In this document: positions 52,104-61,781 of the stretch, piece by piece
Position numbering within the stretch: position 1 is the stretch's first letter
How the letters are laid out: every line of letters starts with the position of its first letter
DNA from: Vulcanimicrobium winogradskyi
Lineage (GTDB): Bacteria > Vulcanimicrobiota > Vulcanimicrobiia > Vulcanimicrobiales > Vulcanimicrobiaceae
DNA: 64,000 bases
Direction: 5' to 3'
NCBI GenBank assembly: GCA_003134965.1
Contig: PLDA01000003.1
Span: forward strand, 124,001-188,000
Made by a program: the position numbers and the translations under genes
Notes under the pieces: generated by a model
Told to the model about the DNA's origin: nothing
Seen by the model: only the letters and a program-made list of their open reading frames with translations
The model's database searches: none

Positions 52104-53395
52104 AGACCCTCATACGCGGGGGACGGCTGGTCGATCCGGTGCAGGGGATCGACGCGCAGCGCGACGTGCTGATCGAGAACGGCTTCGTCAGCCGGATCGG
52201 CGAGCATCTCGATGCGGACGGCGCGCGCGTCGTCGATGCCGCGAACGCCGTCGTCGCGCCCGGCTTCATCGACATGCACGTCCATCTGCGCGAGCCGGGA
52301 CAGACCTACAAGGAGACGATCGCGACCGGGACGGCCGCCGCGGCGGCGGGCGGGTTCACCGCGGTCGCCTGCATGCCGAACACGGAGCCCGCGCTCGACG
52401 CCGTCTCGATCGTGAGCGAGGTGGTGCGGCGCGCCGACGCCGCGGGCCTCGCGCGCGTCTACCCGATCGGGGCGATCACGAAAGGTCGCGCCGGGCGAGA
52501 GTTGGCGCCGTATCATCTGCTGGCCGAAGCCGGCTGCGTCGCGTTCAGCGACGACGGCTCGACGCCGCGCGACGCGCGCGTGCTGCGCAATGCGGCGCGA
52601 TACGCAGCCGATCTGCCGTGCGTGTTCGTCTCGCACTGCGAGGACCCCGACCTCAAAGGCGACGCGGTGATGAACGAAGGCTCGGCGTCGATGCGGCTGG
52701 GGCTCGAGGGCGCGCCGGGACTTGCCGAGGACGTGATCGTCGCGCGCGATCTGCTGATCGCCGCCGATTCCGGCAAAGCGTGGCACATCGCGCACGTCTC
52801 GACCGCAACCTCGCTCGACCTCATTCGCTGGGCGCGCGCGCGCGGCGTCCGCGTCACCTGCGAAGTGACGCCGCACCATCTGTTCTTCCTGGACGACCGG
52901 TTCGACGACTACCGGGCCGACTCGAAGGTGAACCCGCCGCTGCGCGGCGCGCACGATCGCGCGGCGCTGCGTGCCGCGGTCCTCGACGGCACGATCGATG
53001 CGTTCGCCACCGATCACGCACCGCACGGCGTCGACGAGAAGGCGCAACTCCTCTCGGTCGCGCCGGTCGGCTTCAGCGGCCTCGAGATCGCGCTCGGCGC
53101 GTACGCGCTCGCGCTCCCCGCACTCTCGCTCGCGCGCTACGTCGAGCTCCTCTCGGTGAACCCGGCGCGCATCCTGGGCGTCCCCGGCGGGACGCTCGCC
53201 GCCGGCAGCCCGGGCGACGTCACGGTGTTCGCCGACCGTCCCTGGACCGTCGACGCGCGGCTGTTCTTGTCGAAGGGCAAGAACACGCCGTTCGACGGGA
53301 TGCTGCTGCCTCGGCGCGCGCTTGCGACGATCGTCGAAGGCGCAGTCGTCTTCGAGCACGGCTGCGTGCTGCCGCGCGAAGAAGCGCCGGCGTGA
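52100..53395 (+). CDS. pyrC: Dihydroorotase
   Basis: 431 residues, type I amidohydrolase. Metal ligands in DMHVHLREPGQTYKE (about 55-69), CHIS-like HCEDPDL, HIAHVSTA and ATDHAPH are intact, so it should be active rather than a structural pyrC'-type homologue. Starts GTG 52100 within the pyrB stop and ends overlapping carA by 4 bases. Confidence 0.95.
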   Translation: MKTLIRGGRLVDPVQGIDAQRDVLIENGFVSRIGEHLDADGARVVDAANAVVAPGFIDMHVHLREPGQTYKETIATGTAAAAAGGFTAVACMPNTEPALDAVSIVSEVVRRADAAGLARVYPIGAITKGRAGRELAPYHLLAEAGCVAFSDDGSTPRDARVLRNAARYAADLPCVFVSHCEDPDLKGDAVMNEGSASMRLGLEGAPGLAEDVIVARDLLIAADSGKAWHIAHVSTATSLDLIRWARARGVRVTCEVTPHHLFFLDDRFDDYRADSKVNPPLRGAHDRAALRAAVLDGTIDAFATDHAPHGVDEKAQLLSVAPVGFSGLEIALGAYALALPALSLARYVELLSVNPARILGVPGGTLAAGSPGDVTVFADRPWTVDARLFLSKGKNTPFDGMLLPRRALATIVEGAVVFEHGCVLPREEAPA

Positions 53396-54483
53396 CGGCG
53401 GCGGTGCGGCAGGCGGCGACCCTGCTGCTGGCCGACGGGACGCGCTTCGACGGCGACGGGCTCAACGCGACCGGGATCGCGCTCGGCGAGGCGGTGTTCT
53501 ACACCGGGATGACGGGCTACGAAGAGGCGATCACCGACCCGTCCTACGCGGGCCAGATCCTGGCGTTCACCTACCCGCTGATCGGGAACTACGGCGTGAG
53601 CGGGACGGTCTCGCAGCATCCGCACGCGTGCGTCGCCGGCGCGGCGATGAAGCACATCGCCGAGCACCCCTCGCACTACGCGTCGAAACAGGATCTGGCG
53701 TCGTGGCTCGACGAGCAAGGCGTGCGCACGATCGTCGGGATCGACACCCGCGCGCTCACGATCGCGCTGCGCGAGCACGGCACGATCCCCGCGGCGCTCG
53801 CGGTCGGCGAAGCGGCGATCGCCGGGATCGAACCGGCGCTGGCGCGCTACGTGCGTGAAGCGACGACGCAGGGGCTCGTCGCGTCGGTTGCGGACGCCTA
53901 TCGTCCCGGTGAGGTCGTCGGCACCGGACGCAAGCACGTCGTGCTGCTCGACTGCGGGGTGAAGAAGAACATCATCCGCGATCTGACCGCGCTCGACACC
54001 CACGTAACGGTGCTGTCGTACGGCGCGAACGCCGCGGAGATCCTCGCCGCGAAACCCGACGCCGTGGTGATCTCACCCGGACCCGGCGACCCGCGCGATC
54101 TCCCGGGGACGGTGGAGACGCTGCGCGCGCTCATCGGCAAGACGCCGCTGTTCGGCGTGTGTCTGGGGCATCAGCTGCTGGCGCTGGCGTGCGGCGGCGA
54201 GACGTACAAGCTGCCGTACGGGCACCGCGGCGGAAACCAGCCGGTGAAGGATCTCGTGCACGACGAAGTGCTGGTCACCGCGCACAACCACGGGTACGCC
54301 GTCGACGGCGACACGCTCCCCGCCGATCTGGAAGCCACGATGGTCAACCTGAACGACGGTACGAACGAAGGTTTCCGCCACCGCACCTTGCCGATCGAAG
54401 CGGTGCAGTTCCATCCCGAGGCGTCCCCCGGTCCGTTCGACGCGCGGAACCTGTTCGCGCGATGGCTGGAACGCGTCGACTAG
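53392..54483 (+). CDS. carA: Carbamoyl-phosphate synthase small chain (glutaminase)
   Basis: 363 residues, GTG start within the pyrC stop. N-terminal CPSase domain (GEAVFYTGMTGYEEAITDPSY) then class I glutamine amidotransferase: VISPGPGDPRDL, nucleophile Cys in LFGVCLGHQLLALA, and the His/Glu pair in IEAVQFHPEASPGP. It supplies ammonia to CarB, but carB is not the next gene: an unrelated membrane-protein gene follows, overlapping by 22 bases. carB must lie elsewhere. Confidence 0.95.
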   Translation: MTAAVRQAATLLLADGTRFDGDGLNATGIALGEAVFYTGMTGYEEAITDPSYAGQILAFTYPLIGNYGVSGTVSQHPHACVAGAAMKHIAEHPSHYASKQDLASWLDEQGVRTIVGIDTRALTIALREHGTIPAALAVGEAAIAGIEPALARYVREATTQGLVASVADAYRPGEVVGTGRKHVVLLDCGVKKNIIRDLTALDTHVTVLSYGANAAEILAAKPDAVVISPGPGDPRDLPGTVETLRALIGKTPLFGVCLGHQLLALACGGETYKLPYGHRGGNQPVKDLVHDEVLVTAHNHGYAVDGDTLPADLEATMVNLNDGTNEGFRHRTLPIEAVQFHPEASPGPFDARNLFARWLERVD

Positions 54484-55316
54484 CGGCGGCCGCCGCCGCG
54501 GCCGCGGTGATGGTGTCGGCGTCACCGGCGCTCGCGCTGCGCACCCTGCACGTCGATGCGCTCGCGATGCGCGCTGACCGAACGCAGGTGGCGGTCGGCG
54601 AGGTCTTTCATCTTGCGATCCACATTCGGGTGCGCGAGCGGGTTGCGGCGCTCGACGAGCTGGTCATCCCCGACGTCGGTACCATGCAGATCCTGGGTGA
54701 CGAGCGGCACGTCACGAGCTCGCCCTCCGGAACCGACGTCGTCGAGACGCTGACGCTTGAACCGAGGCAGCCCGGCACGTTCACGATCAACGGGGCGTAT
54801 CTTGACGCGGTGGACGCACGAACCCGCAAGCCGTCGCGCTTCTCGGCGAACCCCGTGCGCCTCGTCGTCGCCGGCGGGACCACGCTCACCGCCCAGTTTT
54901 GGGAGGCCGTGCGCATCCTCGTCGGGATCATGCTCGCCGGCACGGGCGCGCTCGTGGTCGCCGCGTTGCTCGTCACGCTCGCCCGCGCGCGGCGCCGGCC
55001 GCAGCCGATCCCCGCGGCACCCGTCGCGCCGGTCGCCGCGCCGCCGAAGCGCACGCCGCGGGATGCGGTGCTCGAGGCCCTACGCACCTACCGCACCGCG
55101 CCGTCGCACGACGCGCTGATGCGGCTGCGGGCCGCGCTTTTCGCGGCCGCCGGCGCCGACGCAGGGTCGACGCTGCGCGACGCGCTCGCCGCGACGACCG
55201 ACCAGGGGCTGCGCACTGCGCTGATCGCGGCCGAACGCACGGCGTTCGGTCCGGCGCACGCCCGCGACGCCGCGTCGGCGGAGCTGATCGATGCAACGGA
55301 GGCCTGGCTGAGATGA
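54462..55316 (+). CDS. BatD-like membrane protein of a MoxR/VWA module
   Basis: 284 residues starting at ATG 54462 inside the end of carA. Signal peptide (RRLAAAAAAAAVMVSASPALAL), a beta-rich Ig-like region with BatD-type wording (MRADRTQVAVGEVFHLAIHI; LTLEPRQPGTFTINGAYLDA), one membrane helix (VRILVGIMLAGTGALVVAAL, about 150-170) and an Ala/Arg-rich cytoplasmic tail. Together with MoxR, DUF58 and VWA genes this is the layout of aerotolerance (Bat)-type operons, although it is shorter than BatD. Confidence 0.65.
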   Translation: MAGTRRLAAAAAAAAVMVSASPALALRTLHVDALAMRADRTQVAVGEVFHLAIHIRVRERVAALDELVIPDVGTMQILGDERHVTSSPSGTDVVETLTLEPRQPGTFTINGAYLDAVDARTRKPSRFSANPVRLVVAGGTTLTAQFWEAVRILVGIMLAGTGALVVAALLVTLARARRRPQPIPAAPVAPVAAPPKRTPRDAVLEALRTYRTAPSHDALMRLRAALFAAAGADAGSTLRDALAATTDQGLRTALIAAERTAFGPAHARDAASAELIDATEAWLR

Positions 55317-56260
55317 CGACTCCCTCTCCGGCGCCCGCGAGCGGCGGCCGCCCGCGCGACGTGACCGACGCGCTGCATGCCACGATCGTCGGGCAGGACG
55401 ACGTCGTCGAGGCCCTCGTGTTGGCGCTGATCGCAGGCGGCCACGTGCTGCTCGAAGGCGCGCCGGGGGTCGCCAAGACGCTGGCGTGCCGCGCGCTCGC
55501 CGCGGCGGTCGCCGGAACGTTCCGGCGCGTTCAGTTCACCCCGGACCTGCTGCCGTCCGACATCGTCGGGACGCGGATCTTCGATCAGAAGACCGGCGAG
55601 TTCGCGACCGTGCTCGGCCCGCTCTTCGCCAACGTCGTGCTCGCCGACGAGATCAACCGTGCCCCCGCGAAAGTGCAGTCGGCGCTGCTCGAAGGGATGC
55701 AGGAACGGCGCGCGACGATCGGTCCGCAGACCCACGACCTGCCGGCGCCGTTCGTCGTCCTCGCGACGATGAACCCGTTCGATTCCGACGGCACCTACCC
55801 GCTGCCGCTCGCGCAGCTCGACCGGTTCCTCGCCAAGGTCGTCGTGCCGTATCCGTCGCGCGACGAGGAACGCACGATCGTCGACCGGTTCGGCGCCGGC
55901 GAACCGCCGCTGCGCGCCGGTGTTGCCGCAGCCGCCGACGTGCTGCGCTGGCAGCGCGAAGCGCACCAGGTGTTCGTCGATGCGAAGGTGCGCGACTACG
56001 CGGTCGATCTGGTGCGCGCGACGCGCGGCGCCGAGCTGGTCGCCCACGGCGCCAGCCCGCGCGCGGTGCTGGCGCTGGTCGCGCTCGCCCGCGCACGCGC
56101 CTATCTCGAGGGCCGGGCTTACACGACCCCGGACGACGTGCGCGACCTGGCACCGTCGGTGCTCCGCCACCGGATCTCGTATGACGACCGGATCGCGATC
56201 GCGGGCGGCGACCCCGAAGACGTCGTGCGCCGCATCATCGCGTCGGTGCCCGCGCCGTGA
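55313..56260 (+). CDS. moxR: MoxR-family AAA+ ATPase
   Basis: 315 residues. Walker A is LLEGAPGVAKTLACRALA, followed by RVQFTPDLLPSDIVGTRIF, Walker B VVLADEINRAPAKVQSALLEGMQE, and sensor VLATMNPFDSDGTYPLPLAQLDRF. MoxR proteins act as chaperones that load metal or remodel VWA-domain partners, here the two genes downstream. 4-base overlaps at both ends. Confidence 0.93.
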   Translation: MTTPSPAPASGGRPRDVTDALHATIVGQDDVVEALVLALIAGGHVLLEGAPGVAKTLACRALAAAVAGTFRRVQFTPDLLPSDIVGTRIFDQKTGEFATVLGPLFANVVLADEINRAPAKVQSALLEGMQERRATIGPQTHDLPAPFVVLATMNPFDSDGTYPLPLAQLDRFLAKVVVPYPSRDEERTIVDRFGAGEPPLRAGVAAAADVLRWQREAHQVFVDAKVRDYAVDLVRATRGAELVAHGASPRAVLALVALARARAYLEGRAYTTPDDVRDLAPSVLRHRISYDDRIAIAGGDPEDVVRRIIASVPAP

Positions 56261-57045
56261 ACCCACTGCGCGCCGCGATTCTGCGGGGCGCCCGGGCCAC
56301 GCCGCGCCCCGGTGCCGCGACGCGCGGGACGCGAGCCGGCGACGGGTTCGTGTTCTCGCAGCTTCGCGGATACGTCGAGGGCGACGATCCGCGCCGCATC
56401 GACCATGCCGCGACGGCACGCGTCGGCGCGCTGCAGACGCGCGTCTACCTCGAGGAAACCTCGCTCGTTCTCGCCGCGATCGTCGACGAGTCGGGCTCGA
56501 TGAGCGTCGGCCGGAAGCGTCCGCTGGCGGCAGCTGCGAGCGAGGCGGTGCGCGCCTGGTTCGGCGCGCTCGAAGGTGAGGACCAGGCCGCCCGCATCGT
56601 CGACGAGCGCGTCGTGCGGGACCGTCGCGCCGCGCCGCTCGTCCGCGCCACGGCGGCGTTCCGCTTCGGGCCGGCGCTTGCGATCGCGCTGCGCGCGCTG
56701 CCGCGCGGCGCCTCACTGCTCGCGATCGCCGACGGGTTCGATCTGCCCGACGACGAGTCGCTGGCGCGCGCCGCGCTGCGCTTCGACGCGACCGTGCTGC
56801 TGGCGCGCGACCCGTGGCGCGACGATCTCCCGCTGCGCGGCATCGTTCGCCTGCGCGACGCCGAGAACGGCCGCACGCGCCGCGTGTTCGTCGGCTCGCA
56901 AACGCGTGCGCGGTACCGCATAGCAGCCCGCGCACGCGAGGCGATGCTGCGCGCGCGTTTCCGCGACGCGGGCTGGCGCGTCGGCGTGCTCGACGAGGGC
57001 GACGGGCGGGTGTCGCTCTTGCACGCGTTCGGGCTCCCGGCGTGA
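56257..57045 (+). CDS. DUF58 domain protein
   Basis: 262 residues. The DUF58 signature is LRGYVEGDDPRRIDHAATAR near residue 45, then a VWA-like strand LAAIVDESGSMSVG. No membrane anchor is visible. DUF58 proteins always accompany MoxR and VWA partners. Coupled by 4-base overlaps on both sides. Confidence 0.88.
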   Translation: MNPLRAAILRGARATPRPGAATRGTRAGDGFVFSQLRGYVEGDDPRRIDHAATARVGALQTRVYLEETSLVLAAIVDESGSMSVGRKRPLAAAASEAVRAWFGALEGEDQAARIVDERVVRDRRAAPLVRATAAFRFGPALAIALRALPRGASLLAIADGFDLPDDESLARAALRFDATVLLARDPWRDDLPLRGIVRLRDAENGRTRRVFVGSQTRARYRIAARAREAMLRARFRDAGWRVGVLDEGDGRVSLLHAFGLPA

Positions 57046-57965
57046 GCTTCGCGCACCCGCTCTGGCTGCTTGCCGGGATCCTGGTCGCCACAGTATTCCT
57101 CTGGGCGGCGCATCGGGCGTCGAAGCGCGCCGCCGCTGCGGCGCTGGCGTACAGTAACCTGGCCTTCTTCGCGTCGGCGACGCGGCAGCGGATCGATCCG
57201 GCGCTGCTCATCGCGATCGCGTGCGCGGGGGGGATCGTCGCGCTCGGCGGCGCGCTCGCGGGGCCTCGCTTCGTCGCCAACGTCCCGGTGCGGGGCGGCG
57301 CGGTCGTGCTGTGCGTCGACACGTCGGGGTCGATGCGCGCGACCGACGTCGATCCGACCCGGGCGGCCGCCGCGGCCGCCGCCGTGCGCGCGTTTGTCGA
57401 CGGTGTGCCCGACGGGACGCGCCTCGCGATCATCGCCTTCGCCGGCGGCGCGGGCGTCGTGCAGCCGCTCAGCGACGACAAGGACGCCGTGCGCGAGGCG
57501 ATCGGCCGCATCCCGCCGCCGAACGGCGGCACGGCGATCGGCGACGCGCTGGCCGCCGCCGCGCGCCTGCTCCCGCCGTCGGGCCGCCGCGCGATCGTCT
57601 TGATCACCGACGGCGTGAACAACCTCGGGATCGACCCGTCGCAGATCGCACCCCAGATCGGGGCGAGCGGGATCGAGATCGATACGGTCGGGATCGGGAC
57701 GAACGACAGCGGGCAGCTCGTTCCGGGGACCGATCAGGCCGCGTCGATCGACGAGGACGCGCTACGCCAGATCGCGTCGTCGGCACACGGCGTCTATGCC
57801 CGCGCGAACGACGCGGGCACGCTGCGCGCCCACCTCGCCGCGCTCGCGAACAGCACGACGACGGAGAAGAAGCGCATCGACGCATCGCTCCCGCTGGCAG
57901 TAGCGGGCGGCGTCGTTCTCGTGCTAGCGTTGGGCGGCGGGATGCTCGCCGGCCGGTTCCCGTAG
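57042..57965 (+). CDS. BatA-like von Willebrand factor A membrane protein
   Basis: 307 residues, GTG start. Two N-terminal membrane helices (LWLLAGILVATVFLWAA; ALLIAIACAGGIVALGGALA), a VWA domain with MIDAS VVLCVDTSGSMRATD (DxSxS), Thr in NGGTAIGDALAAA and Asp in VLITDGVNNLG, then a C-terminal helix. Metal-dependent ligand binding at the membrane; partner of MoxR. Confidence 0.9.
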   Translation: MSFAHPLWLLAGILVATVFLWAAHRASKRAAAAALAYSNLAFFASATRQRIDPALLIAIACAGGIVALGGALAGPRFVANVPVRGGAVVLCVDTSGSMRATDVDPTRAAAAAAAVRAFVDGVPDGTRLAIIAFAGGAGVVQPLSDDKDAVREAIGRIPPPNGGTAIGDALAAAARLLPPSGRRAIVLITDGVNNLGIDPSQIAPQIGASGIEIDTVGIGTNDSGQLVPGTDQAASIDEDALRQIASSAHGVYARANDAGTLRAHLAALANSTTTEKKRIDASLPLAVAGGVVLVLALGGGMLAGRFP

Positions 57966-57970
57966 CACAG

Positions 57971-58618
57971 GTGGACGTGGACGAAGAGATTCACAATCGG
58001 CGCATCAGCTATCGGCGTGGCGAGCTCGACGTTCGCCACACCGCGCCGGACCCGTTCGAGCAGTTTCGGGTGTGGCTGGACGACGCGCTGCGTACCGCGG
58101 GGATCGTCGAGCCGAACGCGATGAGCGTCGCGACCGTGGGCCCCGGCGGCCGTCCGTCGGCGCGCATCGTCCTGCTGCGGCAGTGGGATTCGCGCGGGTT
58201 CGTGTTCTTCAGCAACTACGAGAGCCGCAAAGGCGCCGAGCTCATCGTCCATCCGTACGCGGCGCTGCTGTTCTGGTGGGGCGCTCTCGAACGGCAGATT
58301 CGGATCGAGGGTACCGTCGAGCGCATTCTCGAGGTGGAGAGCGACGCGTACTTTGCGACCCGCCCGCGCGGCCACCGGCTGAGCGCGTGGGCGTCGCGTC
58401 AGAGCGCCGTCGTGGCGAGCCGCGACGCGCTGCAGCTCGCGATGACCGAAGCGGAAGCGCGCTTCCCCGGCGACGTGCCGCGGCCGCCGTTCTGGGGCGG
58501 CTATCGCGTCGTCCCCGACCGCTTCGAGTTCTGGCAAGGCCGCCCGAATCGCGTCCACGACCGCATCGTCTACGAGCGAAACGGAGACGGCTGGGAGCTT
58601 GCGCGGCTGGCCCCCTAG
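57971..58618 (+). CDS. pdxH: Pyridoxamine 5'-phosphate oxidase
   Basis: 215 residues, FMN enzyme making pyridoxal phosphate. NAMSVATVGPGGRPSARIVLLRQWDSRGFVFFSNYESRKGAEL is the classical core in pieces; SAWASRQSAVV and the C-terminal GYRVVPDRFEFWQGRPNRVHDR are diagnostic. GTG 57971 is 5 bases after the VWA gene. It is the last gene of the long pyr-Mox operon. Confidence 0.94.
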   Translation: MDVDEEIHNRRISYRRGELDVRHTAPDPFEQFRVWLDDALRTAGIVEPNAMSVATVGPGGRPSARIVLLRQWDSRGFVFFSNYESRKGAELIVHPYAALLFWWGALERQIRIEGTVERILEVESDAYFATRPRGHRLSAWASRQSAVVASRDALQLAMTEAEARFPGDVPRPPFWGGYRVVPDRFEFWQGRPNRVHDRIVYERNGDGWELARLAP

Positions 58619-58902
58619 GAGGGCGTTACGCGCAGGTGGACCATACCGTCGTCCCCGTTTCGTGGACGGCCTTTGGTTGCCGCCAATCTTTATTGCGTGC
58701 GCCTCCGTCATCCGAGTGCGGGCTCGTCCCACCCGTCGCCCGGCTGCATTCGAAACAAGGCAGGTATATCTCCCGGGTGGACTAACGGGATGCCGGCCAA
58801 GGAGAAAAACGATAAAGAACTCAAGCTTCATCGCACCGCTTGCGGCAGGGTTGATTTCGGAATAGGGATCGACTCACTCGTCGCTTCGTAAAGGTACACG
58901 AG

Positions 58903-59973
58903 ATGTTTCAATCACGAACTATCGCGATCGCGAGCTTTTGCCTCACCATCGCGGCCGCGGGGATCGCACTGGCTCAGGCCTGCGACTGCTCGCTATCAAC
59001 CCTCATGGGAACCACCGTTACCACGCAGCTGAACAATGGCGCTCCCATCGTTCCAAAAACCGTCGTCGCGCCTGTCGAAATACCGTGCGCGGCCGCGACC
59101 TTCAACCTCCCGAGTCCAACTACGTGCCGGTGGAGCATCGACTTTGGAGCGAGTACCATTCGCGTCAATTTCCTTGACACTGCGACATACGGCGCGACAT
59201 CGCATTTTACGTTCAGCACGCTGAATCCGGTCGCACCGGCCGCCTGCCAAGGCTCCGGCGCACCATACGTCGCGGGCATCAGGGTAACGACCAACAAGAC
59301 GTCAGCTCCCTACGTGCAGAACGCGACCTTCACGGCGAACAGCGTCGCGGTGCCCTTCGCCCCTACCTCGGGCAACGTCGACTGGAACAAAGGCGACTGG
59401 ATCCTCGTAACGCTCAAATTCGCATGCCAGAACAAGGCGACTCCAACGCCCACTCCTACGATTATTGTCACGACCGCACCCACACCTGCTCCCACGTTCG
59501 ACCCGTGCTGCCCGCCGTGGAATGCGTCGCTCTTCAAGAGCTCGCTGTTCTACCAAGGGACCGGCAATATCTCGCAGCCCTACGGGCTCAAGTTCACGCC
59601 CACGTCGACGGTGAACAGCGCGCTCTCGGCCTACCTGAACTATCTCCACGTATTGTTCGGGTCCACGAGCCTCACCATGACGTTCACGAGTACGCCAAAC
59701 GTGGGCGGGCCACCGGCCACGTGGACTTGGCCTGCCGGTGTCCCTGCATCGTCGAACACCTACACGAACATGCAGGTCGGTACATGGTATCACCTTTGCA
59801 CTGTCATCAGCGCGAACGGTCAAGTCCCACGCGGGTTCATAAGCGACAAGTGCAACAGCTGCATCGACGTTCGCATCCAGGTCACGCCGGTGCGCGGGAG
59901 GGTCTTGCAGACGAAGTTCCCCAACGGACGCGTGTTCGAGCAGGCCATCAACGCCAGCGGCCGGGCCCAGTAG
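58903..59973 (+). CDS. Secreted two-part protein with a Thr-Pro linker
   Basis: 356 residues. Signal peptide (FQSRTIAIASFCLTIAAAGIA, cleaved before QACDC). Two beta-rich parts are joined at ~180-200 by ATPTPTPTIIVTTAPTPAPT, the kind of linker used in secreted multidomain proteins. Cysteines are numerous (CDCS; PTTCRW; CCPPW; CNSC) and probably form disulfides. No catalytic motif or family recognised. A terminator hairpin follows. Confidence 0.65.
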   Translation: MFQSRTIAIASFCLTIAAAGIALAQACDCSLSTLMGTTVTTQLNNGAPIVPKTVVAPVEIPCAAATFNLPSPTTCRWSIDFGASTIRVNFLDTATYGATSHFTFSTLNPVAPAACQGSGAPYVAGIRVTTNKTSAPYVQNATFTANSVAVPFAPTSGNVDWNKGDWILVTLKFACQNKATPTPTPTIIVTTAPTPAPTFDPCCPPWNASLFKSSLFYQGTGNISQPYGLKFTPTSTVNSALSAYLNYLHVLFGSTSLTMTFTSTPNVGGPPATWTWPAGVPASSNTYTNMQVGTWYHLCTVISANGQVPRGFISDKCNSCIDVRIQVTPVRGRVLQTKFPNGRVFEQAINASGRAQ

Positions 59974-60002
59974 TCAAACCCTGTCGCACCGTTCGAGATG
60001 AA

Positions 60003-60044
60003 AGACACCTGGGGAGCCTCGGCGCCCCGGGTGTCTCTTCTTTC
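60003..60044 (+). terminator. Intrinsic terminator after the secreted protein
   Basis: AGACACCTGGGG and CCCCGGGTGTCT form a 12-bp stem (one G-T pair) around a 10-base loop, followed by CTTCTTTC. Located 30 bases after the stop at 59973. Confidence 0.85.
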
Positions 60045-60204
60045 AGCGCGCGAATTGGGCGGCGTGGAGGTTCGCGTAGGGGCTGCCGGCGGCGAGGAGG
60101 CTGTCGTGAGTTCCGGTCTCCCGCACGCGGCCGGCGTACGCGAGCGCAGCACCCAACACGGTGGCCGGGCCGATCGGATCAAATACGGTTCGGTTTACCC
60201 TGCA

Positions 60205-61272
60205 CTAGAGAGCGAGGACCTCGGCGTCCGTCATCGTGTCGACCTTGGCGCGAAGCTGGGTGAGACCGTTGCGCGCGCCGGCGCTCAAGGACGCGTCGCG
60301 CAGCTTCGCGTCGAGCGCCATCGCATACGCGGTGGTCAGCGCGCGCTCGCGCGGAACGTCGATGTCGGGCTTGACGCCGACGCCCTCCCAGTTCGTCTTG
60401 GTGATGGGATTGCGAGCGCGCTCGGTCGGAACGAAGATCGAGAAGTGATCGTCGATGCGGCGCACGTCGCCGGGATTCGCGCCGCCGCCGGTGACCGCGC
60501 CGATGAGCGTGCCGCGCTTGAGCGACTGCACGTCGTACGCGCATTCCTCGCCGCCGGAGAACGTCTCGTTCGAGATCAGGACGTAGAGCGGCGCGGTGAT
60601 GGACGGGCCCGACACCGCCTCCGTGTAGGTCGAGTTCGTGATCGGCGGTTCACCGTCGCCGCGTCCGACGAAGTCATTCAGGTGCGTTTTAGGCGGTAAG
60701 AAGTGGCTGAGCAGCCGCGCGATGGAGTCGGGCGAACCGCCGTGGTTGCGCCGCAGATCGAGCACGACGGCATCGGAGTACGCGACGGCGTTGGCGGCAC
60801 CGTCGAAGACCGCGTTCAACTCTTCGCCCGCGCCCGGGAAGTTGCGCAGGTCGATGTACCCGACGTTGCCGGGAAGGTGCGCGACGCGGCCGAGGCCGTA
60901 GCCGTTTTGACGCATGAACTTGAGGCGCGCCTCGCGCATCGTCGGGCTCGGCGTCGCGTCGGCGCGCGGCTCCGGCGGATTCACGTCTTCGGAATAGCGC
61001 AGGTTCACATGCTTGTCGTGCAGCACGCCTCGAATGTCCGCCGTTAATCGCGCGGCGAGTGCGGTTCCGGCGATCCCGTCGTACGTGCCGGTGGCGCCGT
61101 TTGCCCGCAACAGCACTGCAGCGTCGTGAGCGCGTGACGGAAAGACATAGGACGCTTCAAGCATCGCCGCCGCGCCGGCGGCGACTCCGCGCGCGGCGTC
61201 GTCGGAGTTCCCGGTGCCGCCGCCGGCTCCGAGCAGGGCAATACCGAGCGTGAGGGCGATCCAACGGTTCAT
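60205..61272 (-). CDS. Exported S41-family peptidase
   Basis: 355 residues from ATG 61272 (signal NRWIALTLGIALLGAGGG); an in-frame start at 61308 is possible. The core is the tail-specific protease/IRBP fold: GYIDLRNFPG, AVVLDLRRNHGGSPDSIA and the nucleophile Ser in LISNETFSGGEECAYDVQ, then GTLIGAVTGGGANPGD. There is no PDZ domain visible, as in IRBP-like members. Probably cleaves C-termini of extracytoplasmic proteins. Confidence 0.85.
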   Translation of the reverse strand: MNRWIALTLGIALLGAGGGTGNSDDAARGVAAGAAAMLEASYVFPSRAHDAAVLLRANGATGTYDGIAGTALAARLTADIRGVLHDKHVNLRYSEDVNPPEPRADATPSPTMREARLKFMRQNGYGLGRVAHLPGNVGYIDLRNFPGAGEELNAVFDGAANAVAYSDAVVLDLRRNHGGSPDSIARLLSHFLPPKTHLNDFVGRGDGEPPITNSTYTEAVSGPSITAPLYVLISNETFSGGEECAYDVQSLKRGTLIGAVTGGGANPGDVRRIDDHFSIFVPTERARNPITKTNWEGVGVKPDIDVPRERALTTAYAMALDAKLRDASLSAGARNGLTQLRAKVDTMTDAEVLAL

Positions 61273-61355
61273 GTGCCGCAGTATAGCGCGCTTCGCCCCG
61301 AGGTTCACACTGAACTTAAAAGGATAAGAGTCGATCTGCGGAGATTTCCGCGGTC

Positions 61356-61781
61356 ATGGATGAGATCGACCGCGTAATTCTCAGAGAGCTTCGCGACGAC
61401 GGCCGGATCAGCTTCCGCGACCTCGGCGAGGCGGTCGGCCTGAGCGCGAACGCGGTCGCCGAGCGCGTCCGGCGGCTGGTCAGCGCGGGGACGATCCGCC
61501 GCTTCCGGGCCGAGATCGACCCGAGCGCCAGCGGCGCCCGGCTCGCGGCGTTCGTCGACCTGCGGTTGGCGAGCGGAACGCCGGCCGACGCCTTCGATGC
61601 CGCGCTGCGCGCGACGCCGGGCGTCGTCTCGGCATCGCTCACGACCGGCAACTTCGACTACACGCTGCGCGTGGCCGTCAAGGACGAATCCGCACTCGTC
61701 GCGCTTATTGAAGCGCTGCGCGCGCACGGTGCGTCCGAAACCCACAGCCGGATCATATTGCGCGAAACGGTCCTGACGTGA
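61356..61781 (+). CDS. Lrp/AsnC-family transcriptional regulator
   Basis: 141 residues. N-terminal HTH (DEIDRVILRELRDDGRISFRDLGEAVGLS, then NAVAERVRRLVSAGTI) and a C-terminal RAM domain (LAAFVDLRLASG; VVSASLTTGNFDYTLRVAVKD). Binds a small molecule, often an amino acid. Overlaps the next gene by 4 bases. Confidence 0.92.
   Translation: MDEIDRVILRELRDDGRISFRDLGEAVGLSANAVAERVRRLVSAGTIRRFRAEIDPSASGARLAAFVDLRLASGTPADAFDAALRATPGVVSASLTTGNFDYTLRVAVKDESALVALIEALRAHGASETHSRIILRETVLT

Noticed and set aside
58621..58902. Small frame MPAKEKNDKELKLHRTACGR just upstream of the secreted-protein gene
   Set aside because: Only 33 codons from the ATG, no ribosome binding site I trust and no recognisable motif; left unannotated.
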